This document shows positions 1 through 11,600 of a DNA stretch of 64,000 nucleotides, one piece after another. The DNA comes from Thecamonas trahens ATCC 50062. Taxonomy: Eukaryota > Apusozoa > Apusomonadida > Apusomonadidae. The notes beneath the pieces were generated by a model, which was not told the DNA's origin, searched no databases, and saw only the letters and a program-made list of their open reading frames with translations. Position numbers and translations under genes: made by a program. How positions within the stretch are numbered: position 1 is the stretch's first letter; each line of letters starts with the position of its first letter. The stretch spans positions 24,207-88,206 of the forward strand of contig NW_013657620.1 of assembly GCF_000142905.1 (NCBI RefSeq), given 5' to 3'.

Positions 1-63
1 GCCTCGTACCTACCGCCCACTCCCCAACCCCCCCCCCCCCCCCCTTCCCCTCTTCATACACAC

Positions 64-840
64 ATGCCTGTACGGTGGGTGGTAGAACCCGGTGTGTCCG
101 TCTCGGCTGCCGTCTCCAGCTACCGTGTCTTCCAGCCAGGTGAGGTGGTCGACCTGCCTCGTGTTGCCGTGGCCAAGGCTCATGCTCGCTTTGCCCTCGC
201 TGTCTCGGCAGCTACCCTCCTTGCTCCACTCATCGATCATGTGGTATGGCGGAGGTTCTCCGAGTTCCAAGCCCTGGCAAGCACTCTGAGGAGTGTCGCT
301 GCATCGGCTGGAGGTGGCCTCGCCCTCCACATCGATGACTGCCTCCTCGCTCTGCCGAAAAAGACCTTCCGCCATCCGCTGCGCCTCTTTGGCCTCTTTG
401 ACGAAGATCATCTCTCAAAGCGCGCTCATGCGCTTGATGCCTTTGTAGCTGCCCTCCTGAGCCATCGCTCGGTCATTGCCCTCACTCCCGTCGCAGACTT
501 TCTCTGCCTCCCACATCACATGGCTGACCCGGCCGACCCGCCACCGCCAGCCTCGTCACCGCTGGCTCCGCCGGCCACCACCAACCTTGGCTCAAACTTG
601 GATGTGAGCTCGCAAAGTGACGTCGCTTCTGCTCCCGACTCGAGCGCTGCCTCGGCTGCCCTCGCTCCTGACTTGCCGCCGGTCTCGCCCTCGGCTCTTG
701 AGGCTGCATACGGCTCGGTCCCGCCGCCTGCCTTGCATCGTCGTCTTGTCGCCGACGTTTCCTTTGCACCGCCGCTGGCCTCGCCCACTACCTCGCGCAC
801 GCTTGCTGACATCCTCGGCTCACCGGCCGCATCTAGCTAG
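64..840 (+). CDS. PX (phox homology) domain protein
   Basis: A 258-residue protein with an N-terminal PX fold. The signature WRRFSEF lies near residues 62-68, a proline loop (LPKK) follows near 97, and a helical SKRAHALDAFVAALL segment and a final ADFL lie near 120-150. PX domains bind phosphoinositides, usually PI3P on endosomes, so an endosomal membrane role is likely. The rest, from about residue 155, is a Ser/Pro/Ala-rich tail with no recognised fold and no BAR domain, unlike classical sorting nexins. The start is the first ATG after a pyrimidine tract (29-56) and places the PX domain at the very N-terminus. An upstream exon outside the window cannot be excluded because the frame stays open to the edge. 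Confidence 0.7.
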   Translation: MPVRWVVEPGVSVSAAVSSYRVFQPGEVVDLPRVAVAKAHARFALAVSAATLLAPLIDHVVWRRFSEFQALASTLRSVAASAGGGLALHIDDCLLALPKKTFRHPLRLFGLFDEDHLSKRAHALDAFVAALLSHRSVIALTPVADFLCLPHHMADPADPPPPASSPLAPPATTNLGSNLDVSSQSDVASAPDSSAASAALAPDLPPVSPSALEAAYGSVPPPALHRRLVADVSFAPPLASPTTSRTLADILGSPAASS

Positions 841-1262
841 AATTAATGACGAGAGAGAAAATACTCCCTCCTCCCCCCCTTCCCCCTTTCCCCCGCACTT
901 CGCAGGGACTCAAAACGCTTTTGCCGCGTGCCGGGGAGGAAAACCGTCCGGAATTTTTCACTTACCACCACCTCACAACACTCAGCGACAACGCTTGGAA
1001 CAACAATGTGTACGCTCATCCTCATCAATGGAGATATTAACCACATCTGCTAGTAGCCCACAAGCTATTGTATTTACTTGGCGTGCTCCTTTTCGGCTGT
1101 TTGCCTTAAACCCTTGTGTCAGATGCAAGGGATACACCGTGGCAGACATTGTCCGGATGGCCAAAAGTTTCCCCTCCCCCCCCCCACCCTCCCCCCCCCC
1201 CCCCCCGCAGTAACTCACCCCACATCTTGACAGTGACCAACTTAACGAGAGTTGCGCTAGCT
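841..1262. other. Intergenic, with poly-C tract and probable splice acceptor
   Basis: No supported gene. The stretch is mostly pyrimidine-rich. A poly-C run from about 1170 ends in cccgcag at 1204-1210, a textbook acceptor, and a second candidate acceptor (cttgacag) ends at 1233. Either could join a short upstream exon carrying the true start codon of the gene that follows. I could not identify that exon. Confidence 0.45.
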
Positions 1263-4200
1263 ATGCTAGCGCTTGCCGCCACTGCGCATGCTGTCGGCTA
1301 CTGCTACGTTGCTCATCCTGACTCTGTGACTCTGAAGTCTTCGGCCACCAAAGTGGACGATATTTTTGACGCTCCCGGCGGTGGCGTCAACAACCCCTGT
1401 ACCGCGGCTGGACACACCAGCCTTACCACACCTCGTACCATGCCAACGGATACAGCTCCGAGCACCAACCGACCTGTGAAGGCGCTATGACAAACGCCTG
1501 TAGTATGGTTCCCAACGAGGTACGTGAGTATCGGGTTGTGCTCGGCCTTTGCTGCACTGACGCCGACATCGAGTCGGACAACTTTGTGCTCAAGGGACCG
1601 CGAGCAAGCGGACCTGACCTCAACGGGTGCATTGAAAAGGTGGATCACTCCAAGTCGTGCCCATTCGGCATGACCGAAGGTGCCATCAACTATCCGGCTC
1701 ATCCCGACGGCAAAACGGGAGAGTACGGCTCGCCGCCGCACTCGTACGGCAACCGTGTCGAGTACTGCTGCGGTACGATCAAGTCTGCGGCCTCGGTCGA
1801 CCAGGAGATGTGCGTCATCGCCGAGAGCATGCTTGGCACAAACGTTAATTGTCCTCCGGCCTTTCCCAACGGCAACCTCTACACCATCATTCCCCACTCA
1901 CGCGGGACGAGCCTCCACGATTACTCGGGCGCGGGCTACACCCCCAACGCCTGGTACACCGCCTACCTCAGCAACGAGGACGACGGTAACCGTCCATGGT
2001 ATCGTCCTGAAGCCCGCGGAGTGACTTCGCTCTCTCGATGCTGCACTGGCAGCGGGCCGTGGTCTGGCTGTGTTGCTTCTCCGTCGCACCCAACCATCTG
2101 TGGCACCGACAACCCCAACGGGAACCACGAGGGGTGCCTGTCTCCGACCGCCAGCTCGCCGCTCTGGGACATGACCTGCCACTCGTGCCCACACGGCGGA
2201 TTTCCTTCGGCCTCGGTCGAGGATCGCCTCCGTACCCCGATCTCCGAGCCCAAGGTGTGCCAGTATGATCTCTGTGGAAACGGCGTCATCGACGGCGATG
2301 AGCAGTGCGACGTCTCGCGCTTCTACAGTAACGCCGACTACAATCTGGACTTGGCGGCCGTGGCCTCTGGCAGCCTGCCGGACCCGCGACCGATGTGCAG
2401 TGACCAATGCAAGTGGATCGTGCCACAGATGCAGGTCGACTACGACCAGACGACGTTGTCCAACAGCGTCGTCAGGATCACGCCCCGGCTCAACGCGCAA
2501 TACGCGAGTACCATGGGCTTCAACACGGTCATGAACGTCAACTCGGATGCCGGCAACCAGGCAACCCTTGCTTCGCTCATGTTCAACTACGATCGCGTCG
2601 ACTACATCATCGCCTTCTTCCCCTCGGGCACCGTCAAGGAGCTCAATGATCAGGTCCACGGCATGGAGACGTACGTCGAGTCGCCTGCAAACGACAACCA
2701 GGTCCAGATCCAGGCCCGCGGTCGTCTGGCCTCGTCAGATCCAAACACCCCCGGGAGAGACCTCGGCTACTCCGAGTGGTCCCTCCCCACCTCGCGGAGC
2801 GTCCGTCCGTGCGGCTGCAACGACGTCGGCGATGGTCGGCCGTCTAACATGATCGCCACCCAGTCGGTCGACTCGGGCACCATGTCGCTCTCCTGGATCC
2901 ACAACTCCACGTGCGGCTCTGTCATTGCTGTCGGAAAGGAGGAGCTCCGCGATCCTGTTTCCGGCGATTGGGGCCCCAACGTCGTCATCGAGACCCGCAC
3001 GCTTGGCGCCCTTTGTGGCCAAACCGTCGATGTCGTCAAGTACCGCCCGACCGAGTCGGACGTCGGCAAGACCATCCGCTTCTCGGCACACGTCGCCAAC
3101 AACTTTAACGGCAACATCTTCCAGTCGTCTGCCGACTCGTATACCGCCCCGATCGTCGTCGCCTGGCAGCGGAGCTTCGAGGGCCGCGTCATCGCCCCCA
3201 ACGGCGGCGGTGTCGGTGGCGCCGCCGTCACCGTCCAGCTCATCGACCCGGACACCATGGCAGTTCTCGCCGTCGCAAACAGCACTTCGACATCGTCGAC
3301 AGCCGCTGGTGGCACATCGTCCACCGGCAGCTTTGTGGCTAACATCTACGCAGAGAACACGCCCAACAAGGGCCACATTATCCGCTACTTTGGCACGTCG
3401 GCCTCAGGCGCGCCGCTCGAGTGCGGCACAGCCGGCCAGACCGTGTGCGATGTGGCCAATGTCAAGGTTACCGGAGGCATCGTTTCCCTGAGCCTCACCG
3501 ATATGGTCGTCCCTACTATCCGCGTCTTTATCAACCACGTCAACTCAACTTGCGAGTTCCAGCGCTCACGGGCCGATGGTGCTCCCGACCTCACCATCGC
3601 TGCTTTCACGTCGACAGACGCCAGCATGGCGCCCATCGAGACAACCGCCACGGTTGACCTGTTCCGCAACGCCGGCGAGCCGCATGGCGTTGTGGCCGAT
3701 GGCCTCCAGATGGCTGCAAGCGTTGCCCTCGACATCACCTATGGTGATCACGTCTTCCGCATCGCGGCCATCAACAACTACAACTCTCTCGACGAGACGT
3801 CGGGCCCCCGATTTCCACCGACCTCCCGTCCTCGCCGCTGGGCTTTGTCATCACCGCCCCTGTTGTTGACATTATTGTCGAGGATGTGACCGTCCGCGAC
3901 GTCGAGCTTGCGCTCTACTCTTCTCGCTGTGGCTACGATCTCGGTGGCGGTGTCGTGATTGCCAGTGGCCCAGGCCTCTGCTACCAGGCACGGTTCGATG
4001 TCGGCGTCTCGGCGTCACTTGTCACCATCCCCGCCCTCGCCGAGGTCACCTTTGACTACGAGCTTGCCATCTCGACCGCCGTCGATGCCGGTGAGCCGGT
4101 AACGCCTGATGTCCAGCTCCTGGCCACCCAGGCTGGGACCTTTTTCGACACCATCTACACGACTGGGCGGCGAGTCGACCTTGCGCTCCCCACCGATGTG

Positions 4201-7200
4201 CCGGCTGTTGTCCACTACCAGTTCCGGACCGACATCGACGTCGGAATCGACCAGATCCGCGACTACACATCGATGGAGAATTCGGTGGAGATTTGCAACA
4301 CCGCATACGGCACGCCCTGCCTTGACTCGTACGATCCAAGCGTATGCTCGATGGCAACGATGTGCTCGCGCGAAGAAATTCGCACCCTTGCTGATGGCTC
4401 GGTCGTCGACACGGGCGGCCAGCCGATGACCGACAGCAGTCTCATCGCTCGCTACGGCAGCGTCTTCTGCGTCTTCCTCGAGCTCTCCGAGACGTACACT
4501 GTCTTTGACTCTATCGGCAGCAGCCATGTTGAGACCTGCTACGACGTCGAGGGCGAGGTCTCGGTCCGCGATCACGTCTCGGGATCGGCCGAGCGAGTCC
4601 TGGAGTACTCGGGCTATGTGGGTGGCAAGACAAACGATACGGACACGTCGGGCGTCCGCATTCCGCTGTTTGTCGACGAGCCGGCCATGGCCGCGCCGTT
4701 TGTTCGCGAGCTCGGCGTGCAGATCGCGCCCACGTACTATGCCGGCTCGGCGGCTGTCGACGACGAGGCTTGGCGCGGACCCGCCTCGCAGGCCGATCTC
4801 GCCATCACGGCACCGGTCACCCATGTGCTGGACGTTGTCGTCACGGGTCCCATTCTTCAAGAGAACGGCAACATTGTCGAGTTCTCCGTCAGTGAGCCGC
4901 TGCTCATCCTGCACGATCCTCCCGGAGACAGCTCGTACGTCGAGCTCGAGTCCGGAGCAGCGATTGTGGCGACGAGCGAGAGGGAGCGGATGTGGACCGA
5001 GGGTGACGAGATCGACTCGCTCTTTACACCCATTTTGTATTCCAATGAGGTCTCGGTGGGCAGCTCGCTTGGACCTCTTGACTTTTCGGTGGTTGCGGTC
5101 AGCTTTGAAACCTACAAGGCCGAGATCAATCACCTAGCGCATGAGCTCCAAAGCGGCGACCGCCTGGGCTCTCATGAGAGCGAGGCAGTCACGCGCACCA
5201 CAATCGCAACGTCATCGCTACCGGAAGCCGCCTTTGAGGAGGGTCTCTCGGACGTCATCGTGCTCAAGACAAAGGTCTTCCGCGTGGTCGACACAAACAT
5301 GGTCACCTTTGATCCCACAACCTGTCGTGCCAGCCGCAACACTTCCAGCTCGGTGTACAAGAAGGTCTCGGACGATGCCATCGCCGTTCACACCTGCGCC
5401 GACATCCGCAAGAACATCGCTCAGCTCCGCCACGATGCCGCTGCTGCCGTCCTCCAGTCAGACAGCGCGGTGACGACGGCAGTGCTGGACATGGAGATTG
5501 CGCGCTGGGAGAACATCCTCAGCATCCACAACCGGTCCCTGCATGAGGAGCCGATGGAGGGCACTACGGCGCAGGACCGGATCAAGTCGATTGTCTCGCG
5601 CGACTCGCAGCTCTCGCACTTTGGCCTCGACACGCTCGGCTTCAACGCCGATGACTCGACCATCTCGCTGTCGGGCGGACAGGAGCTGGTCCTCGAGTGG
5701 GAAATCGCAAAGTCTGAGGTGACGTTCTCGCAAGAAGTGTCCCACGCCACCACCCTTCCCATGACCTCTCGGCCCCGGCTCAGGTCCGCGGACTACGACA
5801 TGGATGTGGACGACCTCACGCGGCGTGACATCATCGCCCAGTTCCTGGGTGATATGAGTATTCAGGCCAACAAGGCCTCTCAGACACGCCTTACCATCGC
5901 TAGCTTCGGCTACGAGAGCTCTTACGAGCGCAGTATCTACGATGTGTCCGAGAAGCGCTCCAACGACGAGGTGAGCGAAGGCAGTACGGCGCGCGTCCGC
6001 ATTGTCCTCTCCGACAGCAACCTCGGCGATCACTTTGTCATGCGTATGGGCACCGATCCGCTCTTTGGCACTCCGGTCTTCAAGCTCCTCGACGGCAAGT
6101 CCCGCTGTCCGCACGTCCGGGGCACCATCCGGCGTGAAAGCGTGTCGCTGGTGCCGGCGACCGCGAACCAGGTGGCGGACGTGACCGGCGTGGCACCCGA
6201 TGGATCGGCGTTCTGGCGGTACTCGCTGATCAACACCAACCCGGATGAGGGAGCCGACGTCTCGGTCTATGTCTCGCTCCTCGACAATGCTGGTGGCATG
6301 CGGGTCTTCCTCAACGGGCAGGCCATCGGGACCGGGACCGGGCCGTTTGGCTCGTTTGATGTCTCCATCCCGCCGCTCGCCTCCGGCGAGCCTGCGCCGC
6401 AGCTCCTCCTCGAGGCTCGCCGCGATGGAACCGACGCCTTTGTCTCGGGCCCCATCACCATCACCGCAGTGCCAACGTGTGAGTTTGGCATCGATTCAAC
6501 GTCGCCGGACATTGACGAGGGTGTGTCCGAGCAGGTTGTCTCGGTCGAGTTTGTCTCGCCATGCGCGCAGGTTGTGTGGGCTGATGCGCTCGGCACGGGC
6601 GCGCCGTTTGCTGTCCTCCACGACGAGCATGAGCCGCACGACGAGACCAAGTACCTCATCACAGGCTTTGTCCGCAACCCGCTGTACTCATCGGTCAGCC
6701 GGTGGCGTGACCATCCACGGCTGACTCTTGTCCGCGTCCAGTACGCAGCGCTCGGGACCGAGGACTTTACCGATGCCTCGGGCACTGTCCTCCTCGACAC
6801 CGGTGCAAACACGGCCGGCTTCGTCCATCTGTACAAGCGCAGCGAGGATGATGTCGATGGATCCGAGGCCATCTCGGCCGAGGGCATGTTTGGCCTTGGT
6901 GCCTTCACCTGGGATGTCTCGGCCCTGCCAGATGGCGAGTATGAGCTCGTTGCCGAGGCCATGTGCTCCACGCCCGGCTCGCAGGATCCGATCGTGATCT
7001 CGACGATGACGCCGCGAGTTCGCGGCATTATTGATCGCTCCATCCCCGACGCTGCCGCGCCGCCGCGTCCGTTCTCGGGCGAGTACATGCCTGGCGAGTC
7101 CGACGTCGAGTTTGCCTTTACCGAACCGGTCGACTGCAAGCGAGCAAAGGCGACGGTGACCGTCGCCGGCCAGCTGGCGTCGCCGGTCTCGATCGAATGC

Positions 7201-8112
7201 ATTGGCACGCGAGTCCGGGTCTACGTCGACGCTGCGCTGGTGGACAACGCCGGGGCGCTGGCTCCAACCCAGTCCTTTGTCGTCGCCCTTACCTCGATCT
7301 ATGACATTGCCGGCAACCCGGCGCCGGCGTCGTACTCGCACACGCTGCGGACGGCACCGCTGGATCCGTCGCGCGCGCGCATCACCGTCGCCGGCCTGGT
7401 GGGCAAGGGCCCTGTCACCGACTACGGCTCGCTTGCTAACTACACCGCCGTCATGGGCGATGTGCTGGCCAACGCCACCCGTGCCCAGTCGGGCCTGGTC
7501 TTTGGCGACGACCGCATCACCGTTGTCCGCCCGACCGTCCTCTCGTCGGGCGACGTCATGTTTGACGCCTTTGTCTCGGACGCCTCGCCTGCGGACCCCA
7601 CCCTGCCGGGAGCTATCGCGCGCGATCTCATGGCTGCGATTGCCACCGTCGACGACGTCAGCGCTGGGCTCGCCTTTGACGAGCCGAGCGCCTCGCCGCG
7701 GTCGGCCCTGGTCCGATCGATCTCCACCGGCGCTCGTGCCGCTGGCTCGCTCCGCCTCAACATTGAGCCCGCCCTCGCCGACGTGCTCGAGCACACCCAA
7801 AGCGAGTGGCACGCCGTCCATGGGCAGCAGTCGTGGGAAGGTGAGCGCAAGCAGGTGATGGTGACCCAGACCATCGCCGCCACGCCGTCGCCGGCCGCCG
7901 CCGCGCCCATCACCCCCAGCAGCAGCTTTGCCCTCACTGCCGCCATCGCCGTCGCCGCCATCGCCACCGTTCTCCTCGTCGGTGTCGTCGGTATGCAGTT
8001 CAAGATCCTGTCCGCCGTCAAGGTTGCCGCCAACAAGCCGGCGTGGTCCGAGACCAGTGGCTTCACCGGCGACTCGATGACGACCATCGAGTCTGGATCC
8101 TCGTCCGAGTAG
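1263..8112 (+). CDS. Giant single-pass surface protein (two apparent 1-base deletions)
   Basis: About 2283 residues once two missing bases are assumed, in CCCC at 1394-1397 and CCCCC at 3805-3809. Each shifts the frame by -1, and the protein text reads smoothly across. A short hydrophobic leader (MLALAATAHA) may be completed by an upstream exon. The N-terminal third is cysteine-rich and contains CGNGVIDGDEQCD near 2270-2315, resembling the DUF4215/Myxococcus Cys-rich repeat. A carboxypeptidase-regulatory-like beta sandwich is plausible near 3170-3490 and a bacterial Ig-like (SbsA-type) domain near 7070-7360. One hydrophobic segment (7920-7995) is followed by a roughly 40-residue Ser/Thr-rich tail. 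This is a type I membrane topology. The function is unknown, and the mid-section (3900-6450) matches nothing I can name. Confidence 0.7.
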
Positions 8113-8372
8113 TAAACTCTGGCCGTCAAGTCACCTCCCGCCTCTCATCAGCTCCCAACACACAGACGATCGATCGATCGGTGCGGACTGCCACCGCCAA
8201 CCGCTAATCACCTGTCAGCATCACACACACACACACACCCTTCTCCTCGTGCCTCCTCGCGCCCTTCACCTAACCGTGAGATGTGAGATGCCCATTGTCT
8301 GCGGCGGCGGAGAGAGCAGTGGTCTCCAGCTCCCCATTTGGCCATGTCCCGGCATGGAGTGGCGTCACGGTA

Positions 8373-8409
<37 letters not shown>

Positions 8410-8611
8410 CCGCACCCGCACAGCCTCGACACCCCGCACCTCTGCTCCACCACCAATTCCGCGATGTCGCCACACCCGCTTCACAAAGTCGCCATCGACA
8501 CGGCTATGGAGGCATTGGGTTTGACTACGCACGGCCTGTGGAGGGGAAGCACTTGACTCTGTGGCAGCAGGGCACGAGGCGAGTGGCAGAAGCCAATCTT
8601 GAGACGAAGCC
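8113..8611. other. Intergenic with CA repeat and intron-like poly-C element
   Basis: No coding region is supported. It holds a CA microsatellite (about 8222-8237) and a 54-bp intron-like element at 8370-8423: GTAAAC, then about 30 C, then CCCGCACCCGCACAG. This may be an intron in the 5' untranslated region of the next gene. The long ORF on the opposite strand over this area is a GC-bias shadow. Confidence 0.45.
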
Positions 8612-11600
8612 ATGCGCGTGGGTGACAGGTCCGGGCCCTTGGGCGGACGGTGGGGGCTGGGAGTGGCGGGTGCGGTAGTAATGATAGTGGCAATAATGGT
8701 GGCGATCGGTCTGGCCGATGTGGCTGCGGCAACAACAACAACGACATCAGTGGGCGGGGGTGGATCTACGTGGATAGCGCCAAGTGTGTCCCAGTGTTTG
8801 CCGGATGCGACGGCGGTGCGGCAGCTGGTGGGGGTGGCCAACGGGGTGAGCGCCGTAGTGGCGGCCGATTTGGACGACGATGGCGACCACGATCTGGTGG
8901 TTGCCGTCAGGGTTGCCGACTCTGTGTGGTGGTATGAGAACGTCGACGGCAATGGAACGTATGGACCGGCTCGGGTGGTGTGCGCCGTGTGTGACGGTGC
9001 CGAGGGCGTGGCGGTCGGTGACTTTGACGACGACGGCGACATCGACGTGGCCTCGGCCTCATCTAGTGACAACTGCATCCGCTGGCATCGCAACAACGAC
9101 GGTCTCGGCGGCTCGTGGACCACCTTTTTGCTCATGTCTGGTGCGAGCGGTGTGCGGTCGGTGGTGGCTGGCGACGTCAACAGCGACGGCTTGACCGACT
9201 TGGTCTCGGCCACCCGCAACAGCGGGTCACTTGTGTGGCTGCGGAACAACGGCGGGCTCGGGTCGCCGCTAATCATTGCCAGCGGCCTCGGGAGGCCAGG
9301 TGCGCTGAACCTGGGTGACATTGACGGCGACAACGACGTCGACGTTGCCGCCGTCTGCGAGAACGACAACGAGGTGGTGTGGGCAGAGAATACTGGCGGT
9401 GCCGGACTGGTGTGGACCGTCCACCGGCTGATCGGCTCGCTCAAGAACCCGTCTTCGGTGGCAATAGCCGATTTGGACGGAGACGGTGACCTGGACCTCA
9501 CGGCCTCGGCATACTTTGGCAACGCGCTAGTCATGTTTAAGAACATCGATGGTCGTGGCAGCTTTGGGCCGCTCCTCGTGGTCTCGGCCAATGTAGACCG
9601 GCCATACCAGGTTGTGACGGAGGATTTGGACGGCGACGGCGACATCGATCTGGTAGTGGCCACCAATAGTTGGTCGACCAGTGATGTGGTATGGTTTGAG
9701 AACCGCGACGGACACGGCTCCTTTGGTGGGACCCGAGTGGTCTCATTCGGCCATCAAGGGTCGTCGTCGGTGGCAGTGGCAGACCTGGACGGCGACGGAG
9801 ATCGTGACATTGCCGCCGCGTACTTTAACGACGACGTTGTAGGCTGGTTTGCAAACAGCCTCGAGGCAAACCGCGAGTACTATGCCGCAACCGACAACGT
9901 GGTGACCACGATTGTTGACGAGCTCAGCGAGATGGTTGTTGTGGACATTGATGGCGACGGCGACCGCGACGTCGTCTTTTCGGTCCAGGAGTTTTTCGGC
10001 TGGGTGGAGAACGTAGACGGCACCGGCACCTTCGCACCTTTCGTCGCCATCGACTCTACCGGATTTGGCGGCGCGAGCCAGCTAGCTTACGGCGACATTG
10101 ACTTGGACGGCGACATCGATGTGGTCTCGGTCACGTCGACAGGCGTGCTTGCGTGGTACAGCAACGACGGTGGCAAGGGTGTAGCTTGGACGCAGCAGGT
10201 GATCAACTCCGCCGAAACGAACAACAACTATGCACTCGCCACAGGCGATGTCGACGGCGACGGGTGGTGCGACCTTGTGGCCGCCAGTATGGTCGACGAC
10301 GAACCACTGGTTTTGTACAAGGGCTCGGCGAGCGGGTGGACGACGGTGGTGGTGGCGGAGACAACCAAGCACTTTCGCAAGTTGGCCCTTGTTGACCTCG
10401 ACAGCGACGGCATTCTTGACTTGGTGGCGTGCAACAAGTCGGAAGTGTACTGGTTCCCCAACATCGGCGGCGAGTTCGGGGCTGGCATCCAGATCGAGGC
10501 TGACACTGGAGCGTTTGTGATGTCGGTGGCGACGAGCGACATCGACAGCGACGGCGATGTCGATCTGGCGTTGACTAGCGGCACCTCGGTCCATTGGTAC
10601 GAGAACATTGACGGTGCTGGGACGTTTGCCGCAGCGCGTGTGCTGGCGGTCGGGACGAATGCAAACGACGTGACGCTGGCCGACATGGACGACGACGGCG
10701 CTGTGGACATGATTGTCTCTCGCAGCGACAAGGTGTATCTGTACCCTAACCTCCACAACGCGAGCTTTGGTGGTGGGCAACTACTCAAGACGGTCGCCTC
10801 AGAGGCATGGATCAGCGTGGCCATCGACATCGACGACGACGGTGATCTCGACTTGGTGGTCGGCGCCGACAACGGCATTGCGCACCTGGTCTTACAAACC
10901 TCGCGCAGCCCGTTCAAGGTCACATATGAGCCGACCGAGCGGGGGCTGGATGATCCGATGTGCGTTCGTGGAAACGCGACGGCTGTTGCGTGCTGGGGGG
11001 CATCGCTGGCTCGCCTCTCCAAGTGCACGACCGACACGCTTGCTCTTCCGCCCGGAGAGTACGACTGCCCTCGGCTGAGCCACGTTCGCGAGCACCGGCG
11101 CTCAATCCGAATAGCAGCAGCTGAAGCGAGCACCGTGAACTTTGCTTGCGATGGCAGGGTGTTGTTTCAAGTCGGCGCAGATGAGGACTCGGTCGGCCAA
11201 GTCGAGGTTGTGGGCATCCGGATCAAGGCAACCGGGAGTGTGGCCACGGTCGACGGGGTGCCGGGCCTTCGTGTGGACGCTGCCGGCGGTCGACTTGTTC
11301 TGCGCAACGTGACGATAGAAGGCGGGACGTCGACGGCGCGCCCGACGCTTCTCTCGGGCGGCACCGGCGGGTGCGCGCTGGCGGTGAACGGCGGGACGAT
11401 CGAGGTGATTGACTCTGTTGTGAGTGGTTGCACAGCGTCGGGGAGTGGCGGGGCGCTAGCCTCGGTCGGCATTGGAAGCACAATCCATGTTGTCCGGTCC
11501 GAGATCTCAGACTCGGTGGCTGGCGGGCTCGGCGGAGGGCTGGCGGTCATTGATGGTGGGCTGGCGACGCTCCACTCGGTCGTCGTGGCACGCAACTCTG

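Noticed and set aside
3805-3809. Programmed -1 frameshift at GGGCCCC
   Set aside because: The heptamer fits the pattern, but the other breaks do not, and base loss in homopolymers explains all of them.
4015-5133. 372-residue minus ORF inside the giant surface gene
   Set aside because: Arg/Asp-rich antisense of Asp/Val-rich coding, typical shadow.
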